A DNA stretch of 64,000 nt from Pseudomonas sp. TMP9 (GTDB lineage Bacteria; Pseudomonadota; Gammaproteobacteria; Pseudomonadales; Pseudomonadaceae). Where the stretch lies: positions 3,638,001 to 3,702,000 of the forward strand of contig NZ_CP149803.1 of NCBI RefSeq assembly GCF_037943105.1. The letters run 5' to 3'. The notes under the pieces are model-generated. The model was not told the origin of the DNA and did not search any database. It saw nothing but the letters and a program-made list of their open reading frames with translations. This document shows positions 35,592 to 45,187 of this stretch, in pieces. Positions within the stretch are counted from its first letter, which is position 1, and each line of letters begins with the position of its first letter. The translations under genes were made by a program, and so were the position numbers.

Positions 35592-35741
35592 CTCTTGGCC
35601 ACAGCGCTTCATCATGTAGCACAATCAATTCGTGCGTATGCGCTGGGGCTGTTCAAGAGTCGCATCAGGGCCATGCCCGATTGCGCGCCTCAGACCGCAT
35701 TAATGATCCGATACCTGGGTGTCGGAATTTAGGAGACTGCC

Positions 35742-37190
35742 ATGCAACTCAAAGACACCCAGCTGTTCCGTCAGCAGGCCTATATCGATGGCGTCTGGCT
35801 GGATGCTGACAGCGGCCAGACCATTAAGGTTAACAACCCAGCGACCGGTGAAATCATCGGAACCGTACCGAAGATGGGTGCCGCAGAAACTCGCCGCGCG
35901 ATTGAAGCAGCCGACCGTGCACTGCCTGCTTGGCGCGCCCTAACCGCCAAAGAACGCTCGAACAAGCTGCGCCGCTGGTTCGAGTTGCTGATCGAGAATC
36001 AAGATGACCTTGGCCGCCTAATGACGCTGGAGCAAGGCAAACCGCTGGCCGAAGCCAAGGGCGAGATTGTTTACGCGGCCTCCTTTATTGAATGGTTCGC
36101 TGAAGAAGCTAAGCGCGTCTATGGCGATGTGATTCCCGGTCATCAACCAGACAAGCGCCTGATTGTAATCAAGCAGCCCATCGGCGTGACCGCCGCGATT
36201 ACCCCGTGGAACTTCCCGGCGGCGATGATCACCCGTAAAGCCGGCCCAGCTCTGGCCGCGGGCTGCACTATGGTCATCAAGCCGGCTTCGCAAACGCCGT
36301 TTTCGGCATTAGCGCTGGTTGAGCTGGCACATCGTGCGGGCATCCCTAAAGGTGTGCTTAGCGTGGTCACGGGCAGCGCCGGCGATATCGGCAGCGAGCT
36401 GACCAGCAACCCGATCGTGCGTAAGTTGAGCTTTACCGGCTCCACCGAAATTGGTCGTCAGCTAATGGCTGAATGCGCCAAAGACGTCAAAAAGGTCTCA
36501 TTGGAGTTGGGCGGCAACGCGCCGTTTATCGTGTTCGATGATGCCGACTTGGATAAAGCCGTTGAAGGCGCACTGATTTCCAAGTACCGCAACAATGGCC
36601 AAACCTGCGTCTGTGCTAACCGTTTATATATTCAAGACAGCGTGTATGACGCCTTTGCCGAGAAGCTGGTTGCGGCAGTAGCCAAGCTGCAAATCGGTAA
36701 TGGTCTGGATGAAGGCACCACCACCGGCCCGCTGATTGACGACAAAGCCGTGGCCAAAGTTCAGGAACATATCGATGATGCGCTGAGTAAAGGCGCGCGC
36801 CTGCTTATGGGCGGCAAGCCGCACGCGCTGGGCGGCAGCTTCTTCGAGCCGACCATCTTGGTTGACGTACCGAAGACCGCCGCGGTGGCTAAAGAAGAGA
36901 CCTTCGGCCCACTGGCGCCGCTGTTCCGTTTCAAGGACGAGGCCGATGTGATCGCCATGGCCAACGACACTGAATTTGGCCTGGCTTCGTATTTTTATGC
37001 ACGTGACCTTGGCCGCGTGTTCCGGGTTGCCGAAGCGCTGGAATACGGCATGGTAGGCGTTAACACCGGGCTGATCTCCAATGAAGTCGCGCCGTTTGGC
37101 GGCGTTAAAGCCTCCGGTCTCGGCCGTGAAGGCTCGAAGTACGGCATTGAGGATTATCTGGAAATTAAGTACCTCTGCCTCGGCATCTAG
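35742..37190 (+). CDS. gabD: NADP-dependent succinate-semialdehyde dehydrogenase
   Basis: A 482-residue aldehyde dehydrogenase that oxidises succinate semialdehyde to succinate, the second step of GABA degradation. Visible are the N-terminal YIDGVWLDADSG, TPWNFPAAMITRK, the cofactor-loop FTGSTEIGRQL, the catalytic Glu in SLELGGNAPFI, the catalytic Cys in NNGQTCVCANR, and the C-terminal PFGGVKASGLGREG, all typical of GabD. The ribosome site AGGAG lies seven bases before the ATG. It is followed by gabT on the same strand after 325 bp. Confidence 0.96.
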   Translation: MQLKDTQLFRQQAYIDGVWLDADSGQTIKVNNPATGEIIGTVPKMGAAETRRAIEAADRALPAWRALTAKERSNKLRRWFELLIENQDDLGRLMTLEQGKPLAEAKGEIVYAASFIEWFAEEAKRVYGDVIPGHQPDKRLIVIKQPIGVTAAITPWNFPAAMITRKAGPALAAGCTMVIKPASQTPFSALALVELAHRAGIPKGVLSVVTGSAGDIGSELTSNPIVRKLSFTGSTEIGRQLMAECAKDVKKVSLELGGNAPFIVFDDADLDKAVEGALISKYRNNGQTCVCANRLYIQDSVYDAFAEKLVAAVAKLQIGNGLDEGTTTGPLIDDKAVAKVQEHIDDALSKGARLLMGGKPHALGGSFFEPTILVDVPKTAAVAKEETFGPLAPLFRFKDEADVIAMANDTEFGLASYFYARDLGRVFRVAEALEYGMVGVNTGLISNEVAPFGGVKASGLGREGSKYGIEDYLEIKYLCLGI

Positions 37191-37515
37191 GTAGTCGCTA
37201 CTGCGCTTCGGTGATGCTGCGTTGGCGGATTTGGTAAAAATGCTCATTGGCAACAGCCAACTCCGCTTTTTCCCAACCCCGCCGCCTGGCCTGACCTTCG
37301 CTCGCTACGCTCCGAAAATTCGCTGACCCGTTACTCAAAGATTGAAATACCCCAGGTTTAACCAACGAGTCGGCCACCTGGGTTTGCAGCAGCGTAATAA
37401 AGAACCTGAGCAACCGGCAGGGCGTGGCAGTCGATCATCGAATGCTGCACACGCCTTTCCCCGATTGCATTCATCCTTGAACCACACCGGCCGATGAGCG
37501 GTGAATGAGGACTGT
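37191..37515 (+). other. gabD-gabT intergenic region
   Basis: A 325-bp spacer, unusually long for the gab pair. Short frames in it show no recognisable protein, and no clear hairpin or promoter stands out. gabT may have its own promoter here. Confidence 0.4.
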
Positions 37516-38796
37516 ATGAGCAAGACCAACGAATCTTTAATGCAACGTCGCGCCGCTGCTGTTCCACGCGGCGTGGGTCAGATTCACCCGATTTTTGCTG
37601 AGTCGGCAAAAAACGCCACCGTAACTGACGTCGAAGGTCGTGAATTTATCGACTTCGCTGGCGGTATCGCGGTGCTCAACACCGGCCACCTGCACCCTAA
37701 AGTGATTGCGGCCGTGCAGAAACAGCTGACCAAGCTGACCCACACCTGCTTCCAAGTATTGGCGTACGAGCCTTACGTTGAGCTGTGCGAAAAAATCAAT
37801 GCACGGGTGCCGGGCGACTTCGTCAAGAAGACCCTGCTGGTTACAACAGGCTCAGAAGCGGTGGAAAACGCCGTGAAAATCGCCCGCGCTGCGACCGGTC
37901 GTGCCGGAGTGATTGCCTTCACTGGCGGCTACCACGGCCGCACCATGATGACCCTAGGGTTGACGGGCAAAGTGGTGCCCTACTCCGCCGGCATGGGCCT
38001 AATGCCCGGTGGCATCTTCCGTGCGCAGTACCCATGCGCGCTGCACGGCGTCAGCACAGACGACTCGATCGCCAGCATTGAGCGTATTTTCAAGAACGAT
38101 GCTGAGCCTAAAGACATCGCCGCGATCATCATTGAGCCGGTGCAGGGCGAAGGTGGTTTTTACGTTGCGCCGAAAGACTTCATGCTGCGCCTGCGTGCAC
38201 TGTGCGATCAGCACGGCATTCTGCTGATCGCTGACGAAGTGCAAACCGGCGCGGGTCGCACCGGCACCTTCTTCGCCATGGAGCAGATGGGGGTCAGTGC
38301 TGACTTGACCACCTTCGCTAAATCTATCGCTGGCGGTTTCCCGGTGGCTGGCGTGTGCGGCAAAGCCGAATACATGGATGCCATCGCTCCGGGCGGTTTG
38401 GGCGGCACCTATGCTGGCAGCCCGATTGCCTGCGCGGCAGCCCTGGCGGTCATCGAAGTATTTGAAGAAGAAAACCTGCTGGAGCGTTGCAAGGTTGTCG
38501 GTGAGCATTTGGTCACCGGCCTCAAGGCTATTCAAGCCAAGCACAAGGTCATCGGTGAAGTACGCGCCCTCGGTGCGATGATCGCCATTGAATTGTTTGA
38601 GGGTGGCGATCACCACAAACCCGCAGCTGCGTTGGTTGGCCAGATTGTGGCCAAGGCTCGCGATAAAGGGTTGATCCTGCTGTCGTGCGGCACCTACGGC
38701 AACGTCTTGCGCGTGCTGGTGCCTCTGACTGCCGAAGATGAACTGCTGGATCGTGGTTTGGCGATCATCGCCGAATGCTTTGACGAACTGGCGTAA
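37516..38796 (+). CDS. gabT: 4-aminobutyrate aminotransferase
   Basis: A 426-residue class III PLP aminotransferase converting GABA and 2-oxoglutarate to succinate semialdehyde and glutamate. Visible are the GSEAVENAVKIARAATGR and FTGGYHGRTMMTLGLTG segments, LLIADEVQTGAGRTG with the PLP-binding Asp, and the Schiff-base Lys in TTFAKSIAGGFP. The start at ATG 37516 follows GAGGAC; an upstream in-frame ATG at 37501 lacks a good site. It works with gabD. Confidence 0.96.
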   Translation: MSKTNESLMQRRAAAVPRGVGQIHPIFAESAKNATVTDVEGREFIDFAGGIAVLNTGHLHPKVIAAVQKQLTKLTHTCFQVLAYEPYVELCEKINARVPGDFVKKTLLVTTGSEAVENAVKIARAATGRAGVIAFTGGYHGRTMMTLGLTGKVVPYSAGMGLMPGGIFRAQYPCALHGVSTDDSIASIERIFKNDAEPKDIAAIIIEPVQGEGGFYVAPKDFMLRLRALCDQHGILLIADEVQTGAGRTGTFFAMEQMGVSADLTTFAKSIAGGFPVAGVCGKAEYMDAIAPGGLGGTYAGSPIACAAALAVIEVFEEENLLERCKVVGEHLVTGLKAIQAKHKVIGEVRALGAMIAIELFEGGDHHKPAAALVGQIVAKARDKGLILLSCGTYGNVLRVLVPLTAEDELLDRGLAIIAECFDELA

Positions 38797-38821
38797 TCAC
38801 GAAGTATTAAGTTGGCAGCAA

Positions 38822-38846
38822 AAAAGACCCGCTTTGCGGGTCTTTT
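38822..38846 (+). terminator. Rho-independent terminator after gabT
   Basis: AAAAGACCCGC-TTT-GCGGGTCTTTT, a perfect 11-bp stem with T-run, 25 bp after the gabT stop. It is symmetrical and could also serve the convergent chemoreceptor gene. Confidence 0.9.
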
Positions 38847-38899
38847 GCGTTTGCTGCGGTGCATCGAAACAGACTTGAACTGCGACGCCTGATAACGGC

Positions 38900-39982
38900 T
38901 TAGCTGCCTGCCAGCTCGGCGATCAGTGAATTGACTTGCATGCTGGCCTTCTCCATATCCGTTACGGCGCGCAAGACCTTGCTCCACTCCTTCGCCTGAG
39001 CCGCCTGCAAGGCGTCATGCGCGCTGTCGTGCACCACACGGTGCGGGTGTTCCAGTTGCTGAAAGCTCCGCTGCACGCCATAGCGGGACTTAGTCTCGCT
39101 GTTCTGGTACCACTGCCCCAGACGGCATGTGGTGTGGGTGCTGAGCTGGGTATTACTGTCGTGCATAAACAAGCGCTGGTACACCGTCAGCTTAAACAGC
39201 AGGTGATCGAGTTTGACCGCCTCACAGAATGAGCCGAGCGCAATGCCTTCGATCAACCGCGTCATGTGCTCGCCCAATACCACCATCTCATTAAGCGTCT
39301 GCGCCGACCGTGAAACATCAGCAGACAAGCGCGTGGCCTCATTTGAGAGGCTGCCGATAGAGCGGCTGGCGCTGTCAGTTTCCTGGTTGATGCTGCCCAC
39401 CAGCGCACTGATCTCTTGAGTGGCCTGACTGGTACGTTGCGCCAGCGCACGAACCTCATCAGCAACCACGGCAAAGCCGCGGCCTTGTTCACCGGCGCGG
39501 GCCGCCTCAATGGCGGCATTCAGTGCCAGCAAGTTAGTTTGGTCGGAGATGGCTTTGATCAGCTCGACGATACGGCTGATTTCACTGACGCGTTGCTGCA
39601 GCAAACCGACGCTTTGCACACTGCTTACGCCCTGCACTGCCATACCGCTCAACGAATCGGAGAAGCCACCCAGCAGGGCTGAAGTCTGCTGGAAGATGCC
39701 GCTGTTTTGCTCCAGCTTGGTCACTTCACGGCTCAGCTGCTCAGCCTGCGCCACGACACCATCGCGGGTCTGCGAAAGCGAATCTTCAAACTGTGAGAGT
39801 TTGCCGTGCAAGTCATGCTGATAACGGGTGACCCCATTAAGGTCGCTGCGCGCCTGCTGGTCCTGTTGGTTCTGGCTACGCAAGGCATCCAGCTCACGCT
39901 GCATGGCTAGTTTTTCTTGGTTAAGGCGACTGACTTCCTGCTCCAGACTCTCACAACGCAAACGCCACTTACTGTCGAACAT
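38900..39982 (-). CDS. Soluble chemoreceptor with CZB zinc-binding domain
   Basis: About 360 residues from ATG 39982 ([17 protein letters not shown]); the frame to 40027 adds an unlikely Cys-rich N-terminus. It begins with a coiled coil (~5-60), then the MCP signalling hairpin with [36 protein letters not shown] core split around residue ~165-195, then a C-terminal CZB domain: H in KLDHLLFK, and CRLGQWY, with later His pairs. No membrane segment is present. CZB domains bind zinc and sense redox or HOCl in relatives. It stands alone, not in a che operon. Confidence 0.9.
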   Translation of the reverse strand: MFDSKWRLRCESLEQEVSRLNQEKLAMQRELDALRSQNQQDQQARSDLNGVTRYQHDLHGKLSQFEDSLSQTRDGVVAQAEQLSREVTKLEQNSGIFQQTSALLGGFSDSLSGMAVQGVSSVQSVGLLQQRVSEISRIVELIKAISDQTNLLALNAAIEAARAGEQGRGFAVVADEVRALAQRTSQATQEISALVGSINQETDSASRSIGSLSNEATRLSADVSRSAQTLNEMVVLGEHMTRLIEGIALGSFCEAVKLDHLLFKLTVYQRLFMHDSNTQLSTHTTCRLGQWYQNSETKSRYGVQRSFQQLEHPHRVVHDSAHDALQAAQAKEWSKVLRAVTDMEKASMQVNSLIAELAGS

Positions 39983-40126
39983 GATGCGTATTACTCCAAA
40001 GGAACAGCAGCAGAGGTTATCCGGCACACCGGGTGCACAGCTTGTGTCGGCGGCCTTGTATAAAGGTTGAGGGGCATTACTGGCCGCCGCACTAGCCGCC
40101 GTGTTGCGACCTCGCTAACCGCCATT

Positions 40127-43015
40127 CTAGGCGCCGCGCACTAGGTGCATCTGCGCGTTATCTAGGGTGCTATCGGCCAATTGCGTCAGTGGCTGCGGAT
40201 GGCCAATGCAGTAGCCTTGGGCGTAATCCAACCCCAGCGCTCGCACACATTCAAGCGTCGCTTGGCTTTCGACAAATTCCGCCACAGTACTCAAGCCCAG
40301 TTGGCGGGCAATCTGCTGCATTGAGCCGACCATGGCCTGGTTGATCGGGTCGGCCTCGATACCGCGAATAAAGCTGCCGTCGATCTTGACGATATCCAGC
40401 GGCAGATGGCGCAGGTAGGCATAGGACGCGAAGCCGCTGCCAAAATCATCCAGCGCCACTTTCAGGCCCAGGCTGCGCAGCTGTTTGATCCACTGCGCAG
40501 AGACGCCCAATTCGCCAAGGGCAACCATCTCCGTGACTTCAATGCACAGCTTATGCGCCGGCAGCTTATGGCGCAGTAACTCGCTGTGGAGCATGTCGTG
40601 AAAGTGCGCGTTAAGCAGCGAGCTGGCGGTCAGGTTGAAATTCACCTGAGCCAATTGCTGCACATGCCGCGGGTTGTCCGCCAACCACTGCAGCAGGCGC
40701 ATCACCACCCAGCGGTCAATCGCGCCGAGGAAGCCATAGCGCTCAGCGGCGCCGAGGAACTGGCCGGGACTGACCCACTCACCGTTGTGCGGGTCGTGAT
40801 AGCGCAGTAATACTTCATAGCGCAGGCCCTCGCTTTGCCCCTTTAACGCCAGCACGGGCTGGTAGAACAGCTCGAAATGCCCGTGCTCAATAGCGTCACG
40901 CAAGCGAGTAATCCATTGCAGCTGGCGTTGATGTTCGAGCAACACGCCATCAGCCGGGTTGAACTGCTGCACCTGATTACGCCCCAGCTGTTTGGCCAGC
41001 TGGCTGGCGCTGTCTGACCAGCTCAGCGCGGTTTCCCAATCGCTGACATCGTCGCCCAATTCCAGCAGGCCAATGCTGGCCTGCACCCTGAACGGCCGGC
41101 CCTGCCAACTAAAGACAAACTGCTCGACACAGTGGCGCAAGCTTTCCGCCTGCACCAGCGCCGCTTGAGTGTTGATTTCCCGCAGCAGCACGGCAAATTC
41201 ATCGCCGCCGATGCGGGCCAGTTCAGCCTTTGCCGGCAGGTGATGCTGCAGGTGATTGGCAAGCTGGCGCAGCAGCTGATCGCCAGCAACGTGCCCGCAG
41301 AGGTCGTTGACCTGTTTGAACTGGTCAAGATCGATACTGAGCAAATGGCTGAAGCCCAACTGGCTCTCGCCTTTTAGGGTTTCACGCAACAAGCGCTCCA
41401 GCTCACGGCGATTGAGCAACCCGGTCAGCGAGTCATGGGCGGCTAGGTATTGCAGGCGCTCCTCCAGTGCACGGCGCTCACTGAGGTCGACAATAATGCC
41501 TTCGATGCAATCCTGATTAGGGCGCAGATGCAGGGACAAGTACACCCAGTACGGCTGTCCGTCGAGGCCCTGCATCTGGCATTCCTGGCTGATGGCTACC
41601 TGATTACGATGCAACTGCGCCACGTGCTCAGCCCATTGCGCCGCGCCCAATAGTTGCGGCATGGACAGCTGGTTAACGTTCGGCCCAAGGCCTAACAGGG
41701 CTGTAAAGCTGGGGTTGGCTTCAATCAGCGTACCGTTGCCGGTACAACGGAAAATCCCCTCACCGCTGCTGCTAAACAATGCTTGGTATTGCTCAAGGTT
41801 GCCCAGTGCCTGAGCATTGCTGTGCAGCAAGGCGCGACGAACACGCTCCAGCTGTTTATCGAGGATGACGCCAAACAGCAGCATGCTCAGCACTGGCAGA
41901 TAGGTGTGCATGTAATCAAAGCTCGACGGCAACGGAATCACTCCACTGCGTCCCAACGGTGTCAACAGCATCAATAGCAGCACCGAACTCCAGCACAGTA
42001 AGTAGCCAAAAGCGTAAGGGCGACGCTGTCGTACACCGAGAATCAGTAGCACTAACTGGAATCCGCCGGTCAGCAGGATCAGCATATTTAACGTCTGGTA
42101 GGCGCGGTAATCACCGTAACTGCCAATGGTCCAGCCGCACACAAGCAGGATCAGCATAAACAAGCCATTGCGCAGCAAACGCAGACGACCGAGTTCTAAC
42201 TTGAGTGCGCGGATAAGAAACAGGCTACTAAAAATCAGCATGCCAGGGTTCGCCAGATTGGCCAGCTGGGCCGACAACCACACCCACTGTGGCCACAGCA
42301 AGCCAGTGACTCCATGCAGGCTAGCGTTATACAACGCCACGCTAGCTGCCGTTAGGCAAAACCATAACAGCGACGTTTCACGCAGGGTGCTAAACCTCAC
42401 CCAAAAAAACAGGGCCAAACTGAGTAAGGCCCCCAGCAACAGACCGCTGTGCATCCATTGTTCAGCCAGCAATAAGGAGCTTTGCTCAGCTGCCACCAGC
42501 TGCATCGGCATGCTCACCGCCGAGCCGCTTTGCACGCGAAGTAATAGGGTGTGCGGCCCTTCGCCAAGGCGCGGCAGGTTGAGCAAAATGTGCGGTGACG
42601 GAGCGCCACGCTGCAAAAAAGGCCGATGATCACCGCTATAAAGAGGCGCGATCAGCCGCTCGCGGTCGTACAACCAGACTTCAATATCGTCGAGCAGCGG
42701 CCGGTCGATGATTAAGTCGAGACTCGCGGCGCCCGGCGCATCCAAGCGAAACGCTAACCACCACGCACTGTCCGAGTAGCCCATGTGCGGCGTGCCGCGC
42801 ACCAGCTGGCCGTTTTGTGCGATCAACTGCCGCACTTCACTCGCGGCCAGGTCGCCACTGGGGTCTTCCAAGACCAGGCTGACGGGCACATCCACAGGCT
42901 GTTTGAGCTGCTCATTATTGAGCACCAGGGTTGGCACATCAGCACATACCGGGGCACTGCCCAGTACTAAACCGAGCAGCAGGGCCAGCAGAGGAAGGTT
43001 GAACAGTCGGGTCAT
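40127..43015 (-). CDS. 7TM-DISM / PAS / GGDEF / EAL membrane protein
   Basis: A 962-residue cyclic-di-GMP enzyme. Signal peptide (~1-25, ending CADV), periplasmic 7TMR-DISMED2-like sensor (~30-175), seven membrane segments (~185-385), PAS (~400-510), GGDEF with intact RIGGDEFAVL near residue 603, and EAL with EVLLR near 733 plus LDDFGSGFASYAYL and TEMVALGEL. The conserved Ala of EAL is Val; most metal-binding acidic residues remain, so phosphodiesterase activity is plausible. It lies 85 bp downstream of a BLUF gene on the same strand. Confidence 0.92.
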   Translation of the reverse strand: MTRLFNLPLLALLLGLVLGSAPVCADVPTLVLNNEQLKQPVDVPVSLVLEDPSGDLAASEVRQLIAQNGQLVRGTPHMGYSDSAWWLAFRLDAPGAASLDLIIDRPLLDDIEVWLYDRERLIAPLYSGDHRPFLQRGAPSPHILLNLPRLGEGPHTLLLRVQSGSAVSMPMQLVAAEQSSLLLAEQWMHSGLLLGALLSLALFFWVRFSTLRETSLLWFCLTAASVALYNASLHGVTGLLWPQWVWLSAQLANLANPGMLIFSSLFLIRALKLELGRLRLLRNGLFMLILLVCGWTIGSYGDYRAYQTLNMLILLTGGFQLVLLILGVRQRRPYAFGYLLCWSSVLLLMLLTPLGRSGVIPLPSSFDYMHTYLPVLSMLLFGVILDKQLERVRRALLHSNAQALGNLEQYQALFSSSGEGIFRCTGNGTLIEANPSFTALLGLGPNVNQLSMPQLLGAAQWAEHVAQLHRNQVAISQECQMQGLDGQPYWVYLSLHLRPNQDCIEGIIVDLSERRALEERLQYLAAHDSLTGLLNRRELERLLRETLKGESQLGFSHLLSIDLDQFKQVNDLCGHVAGDQLLRQLANHLQHHLPAKAELARIGGDEFAVLLREINTQAALVQAESLRHCVEQFVFSWQGRPFRVQASIGLLELGDDVSDWETALSWSDSASQLAKQLGRNQVQQFNPADGVLLEHQRQLQWITRLRDAIEHGHFELFYQPVLALKGQSEGLRYEVLLRYHDPHNGEWVSPGQFLGAAERYGFLGAIDRWVVMRLLQWLADNPRHVQQLAQVNFNLTASSLLNAHFHDMLHSELLRHKLPAHKLCIEVTEMVALGELGVSAQWIKQLRSLGLKVALDDFGSGFASYAYLRHLPLDIVKIDGSFIRGIEADPINQAMVGSMQQIARQLGLSTVAEFVESQATLECVRALGLDYAQGYCIGHPQPLTQLADSTLDNAQMHLVRGA

Positions 43016-43100
43016 CCTGGCGCCTCAATAAACTGCGAGGTGCGCCAAGGTTCAGGCTGAACACAGCCCGCCAATTAAGGCGGGATGACGCCTGCTCAGT

Positions 43101-43535
43101 CTAGCTGAGAACCGGTGATTTGATTGCGCTGACAGTCTCACTCAGCTCTAACAACAAGCCGTTGATTTGCTCGGCACTCATGTTGAAGGGGTCAAAACAG
43201 TCGCTGCTGGAGTACTTCAGGAACAACCCACGGTTGATCTGCTTGGCGCCAGCCCAGCCCATGCTCCAGCTGCTGTAACGACGCACGTTTATCTCGGCGT
43301 AGTCGAGGATGGTTAAGTCCTTGTGGCGGCTGTCATCGGCGAGCCGGTTGTACAAGGCATTGACCTCAGCACGCGGACCTTCCAGCGCCTGCAAAAAGAT
43401 ATCAGCATTGCAGCACAGCAGCCCAGTGAGCCCTTTGCGCGGGTTATTGCGCTGCGAACTGTCGAGAATTTCGCGGATCAGCTCCGCAGATACCGAATGA
43501 CTGGCGCGGCTGGCATAGGTAAGACGAACAAGCAT
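43101..43535 (-). CDS. BLUF-domain blue-light sensor
   Basis: 144 residues, starting at ATG 43535 with GGAG upstream. A single BLUF domain: flavin-contacting Y7 (LTYASRA), N30/N31 (RNNPRKGLTG) and Q49 (FLQALEG), plus the W in SSWSMGWAG. It binds FAD and senses blue light. It has no output domain, so it must act through a partner; the GGDEF/EAL protein encoded next downstream is the obvious candidate (inference). Confidence 0.92.
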   Translation of the reverse strand: MLVRLTYASRASHSVSAELIREILDSSQRNNPRKGLTGLLCCNADIFLQALEGPRAEVNALYNRLADDSRHKDLTILDYAEINVRRYSSWSMGWAGAKQINRGLFLKYSSSDCFDPFNMSAEQINGLLLELSETVSAIKSPVLS

Positions 43536-43567
43536 AGAAGGCTCCATTACAGATGGTGTGAGCAGGA

Positions 43568-43984
43568 TCAGCGGGCAAACAAGCTGCGTGCGAAAATCAG
43601 CGTACCGACGCCCCATGCCGCATTGACCAAAAAGCCAATCAACATACGGCCCGGCAGTTTTGCCACGTCAAAGCCCATGCCCTTGAGCGGGAACACGATG
43701 ACCAAGGCCACGGCAGTCAAGGCAATACCGCCAAACAGCAGCGCTTTGATCCAAGGCTGCGGCTTGCTCGGCTCCCAGCGCAGCACCAGCAGCATAATCA
43801 CCGCCCAGATACCGCCCCAGAAGGATGCAGACACCAACGAAGGCACCCCAAACGGTAAGGTTGGGCTTAAATTGAAGGGCGCAACCGGCACAATAGCCAA
43901 GGCGTTTAACAGACCCAGCACCGGTTGATGGAAGAACGGTACGGCTAGGAAACCCGCAACAAAGAACAGGCAAATACGCAGCAT
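43568..43984 (-). CDS. Small integral membrane protein, unknown
   Basis: 138 residues with four hydrophobic segments (~2-25, 50-67, 80-100, 115-135). No family is recognised. It is 32 bp upstream of the BLUF gene on the same strand, so the two may be co-transcribed. Its own upstream region (43985-44199) is shared with the divergent arsS. Confidence 0.65.
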   Translation of the reverse strand: MLRICLFFVAGFLAVPFFHQPVLGLLNALAIVPVAPFNLSPTLPFGVPSLVSASFWGGIWAVIMLLVLRWEPSKPQPWIKALLFGGIALTAVALVIVFPLKGMGFDVAKLPGRMLIGFLVNAAWGVGTLIFARSLFAR

Positions 43985-44199
43985 TGGACGACTCTCATTT
44001 GAATATTAGTGTCGATTTTGCCTTACCTGTACAAGATTTGTACAAATAAACACATAAGTATTGAAGCTTTGTAACAAATGCCTGCGGCCGCACTCTAGGT
44101 TGCTATGGAAAGATAACCTGCGGCACCGCAGACTTACGCCCCACCCCGCAGGCTCATCGAGTGCTGCCCAACCGCTCACGATTGGCCAAGGAGTCACAT

Positions 44200-45177
44200 T
44201 TGCTCGCCATGCTCCCGCTGCTCGACCAGCTCGCGTTTCCCTCTATTCAACGAGGTCGACTGGAAGCGCTGCAAATCAACCTGACTTACCTGTGCAACCA
44301 ACGTTGCCTGCATTGCCATGTGAATGCCGGGCCGACCCGCACCGAGGCCATGACCGACGAGAGTCTGGCCTTGGTGCATCAGGTGATCGACGCGCACTCG
44401 GTGCAAACCCTCGACCTCACCGGCGGCGCGCCAGAAATGCACCCACGCTTTCGCGAACTGGTCAGCCATGCCCGCCGTGCAGGCTTGCGGGTCATTGACC
44501 GCTGCAACCTGACCATTCTTAGCGAACCGGGTTATGCCGACTTGGCCCAGTTCCTCGCGGATCAGGGCGTGGAGGTCAGTGCCTCACTGCCCTGCTACTC
44601 GCGCGACAATGTGGATAAACAACGTGGCGATGGCGTATTCGATGCCAGCATCAAAGGCCTGCAACAGCTCAACGCATTGGGTTATGGCCAGCCTGGCAGC
44701 GGTCTGATCCTGAATCTGGTGTTCAACCCCCAAGGCGCCAGCCTACCGCCCCCGCAAGCCGCGCTGGAAGCGGAGTACAAACGCCACTTGGCTGAAGATT
44801 TTGGCATCGTCTTTAATCACCTGCTGACCATCACCAACCAGCCGATTGCACGCTTTGGTAGCACCTTGGTCAGCAAGGGCCAGTTCAATGACTATATGCA
44901 GTTGCTGCGCGACAGTTACCGCCCGGAAAACCTTGAGCCGCTGATGTGCCGCTCGCTGGTCAGCGTCGACTGGCAGGGTTACTTGTATGACTGCGACTTC
45001 AACCAGATGCTCGATCTGCCGCTACAGTTGCAAAGCCAGCTGATCGGCCGTGAGCGGGCGCATTTGCGTGACCTGCTTAACGCGAACCTAGACGGCAACG
45101 CTATCGTCACCCGTGACCACTGTTACGCCTGCACGGCCGGGCAAGGCTCCAGCTGCGCGGGCAGTCTCACTTCCTAA
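44200..45177 (+). CDS. arsS: Radical SAM protein ArsS (arsenosugar biosynthesis type)
   Basis: A ~325-residue radical SAM enzyme. The cluster motif CNQRCLHC (CxxxCxxC) follows LQINLTYL, the SAM-binding TGGAPEMHP comes next, and the C-terminal Cys-rich tail reads CYACTAGQGSSCAGS, diagnostic of ArsS. I favour TTG 44200 as the start, since AAGGAG lies six bases upstream; ATG 44209 would be too far from it. ArsS is linked to adding the adenosyl group in arsenosugar synthesis, but no arsM is adjacent, so the true substrate here is uncertain. First gene of a five-gene cluster. Confidence 0.9.
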   Translation: MLAMLPLLDQLAFPSIQRGRLEALQINLTYLCNQRCLHCHVNAGPTRTEAMTDESLALVHQVIDAHSVQTLDLTGGAPEMHPRFRELVSHARRAGLRVIDRCNLTILSEPGYADLAQFLADQGVEVSASLPCYSRDNVDKQRGDGVFDASIKGLQQLNALGYGQPGSGLILNLVFNPQGASLPPPQAALEAEYKRHLAEDFGIVFNHLLTITNQPIARFGSTLVSKGQFNDYMQLLRDSYRPENLEPLMCRSLVSVDWQGYLYDCDFNQMLDLPLQLQSQLIGRERAHLRDLLNANLDGNAIVTRDHCYACTAGQGSSCAGSLTS

Positions 45178-45187
45178 GGATCGATTC

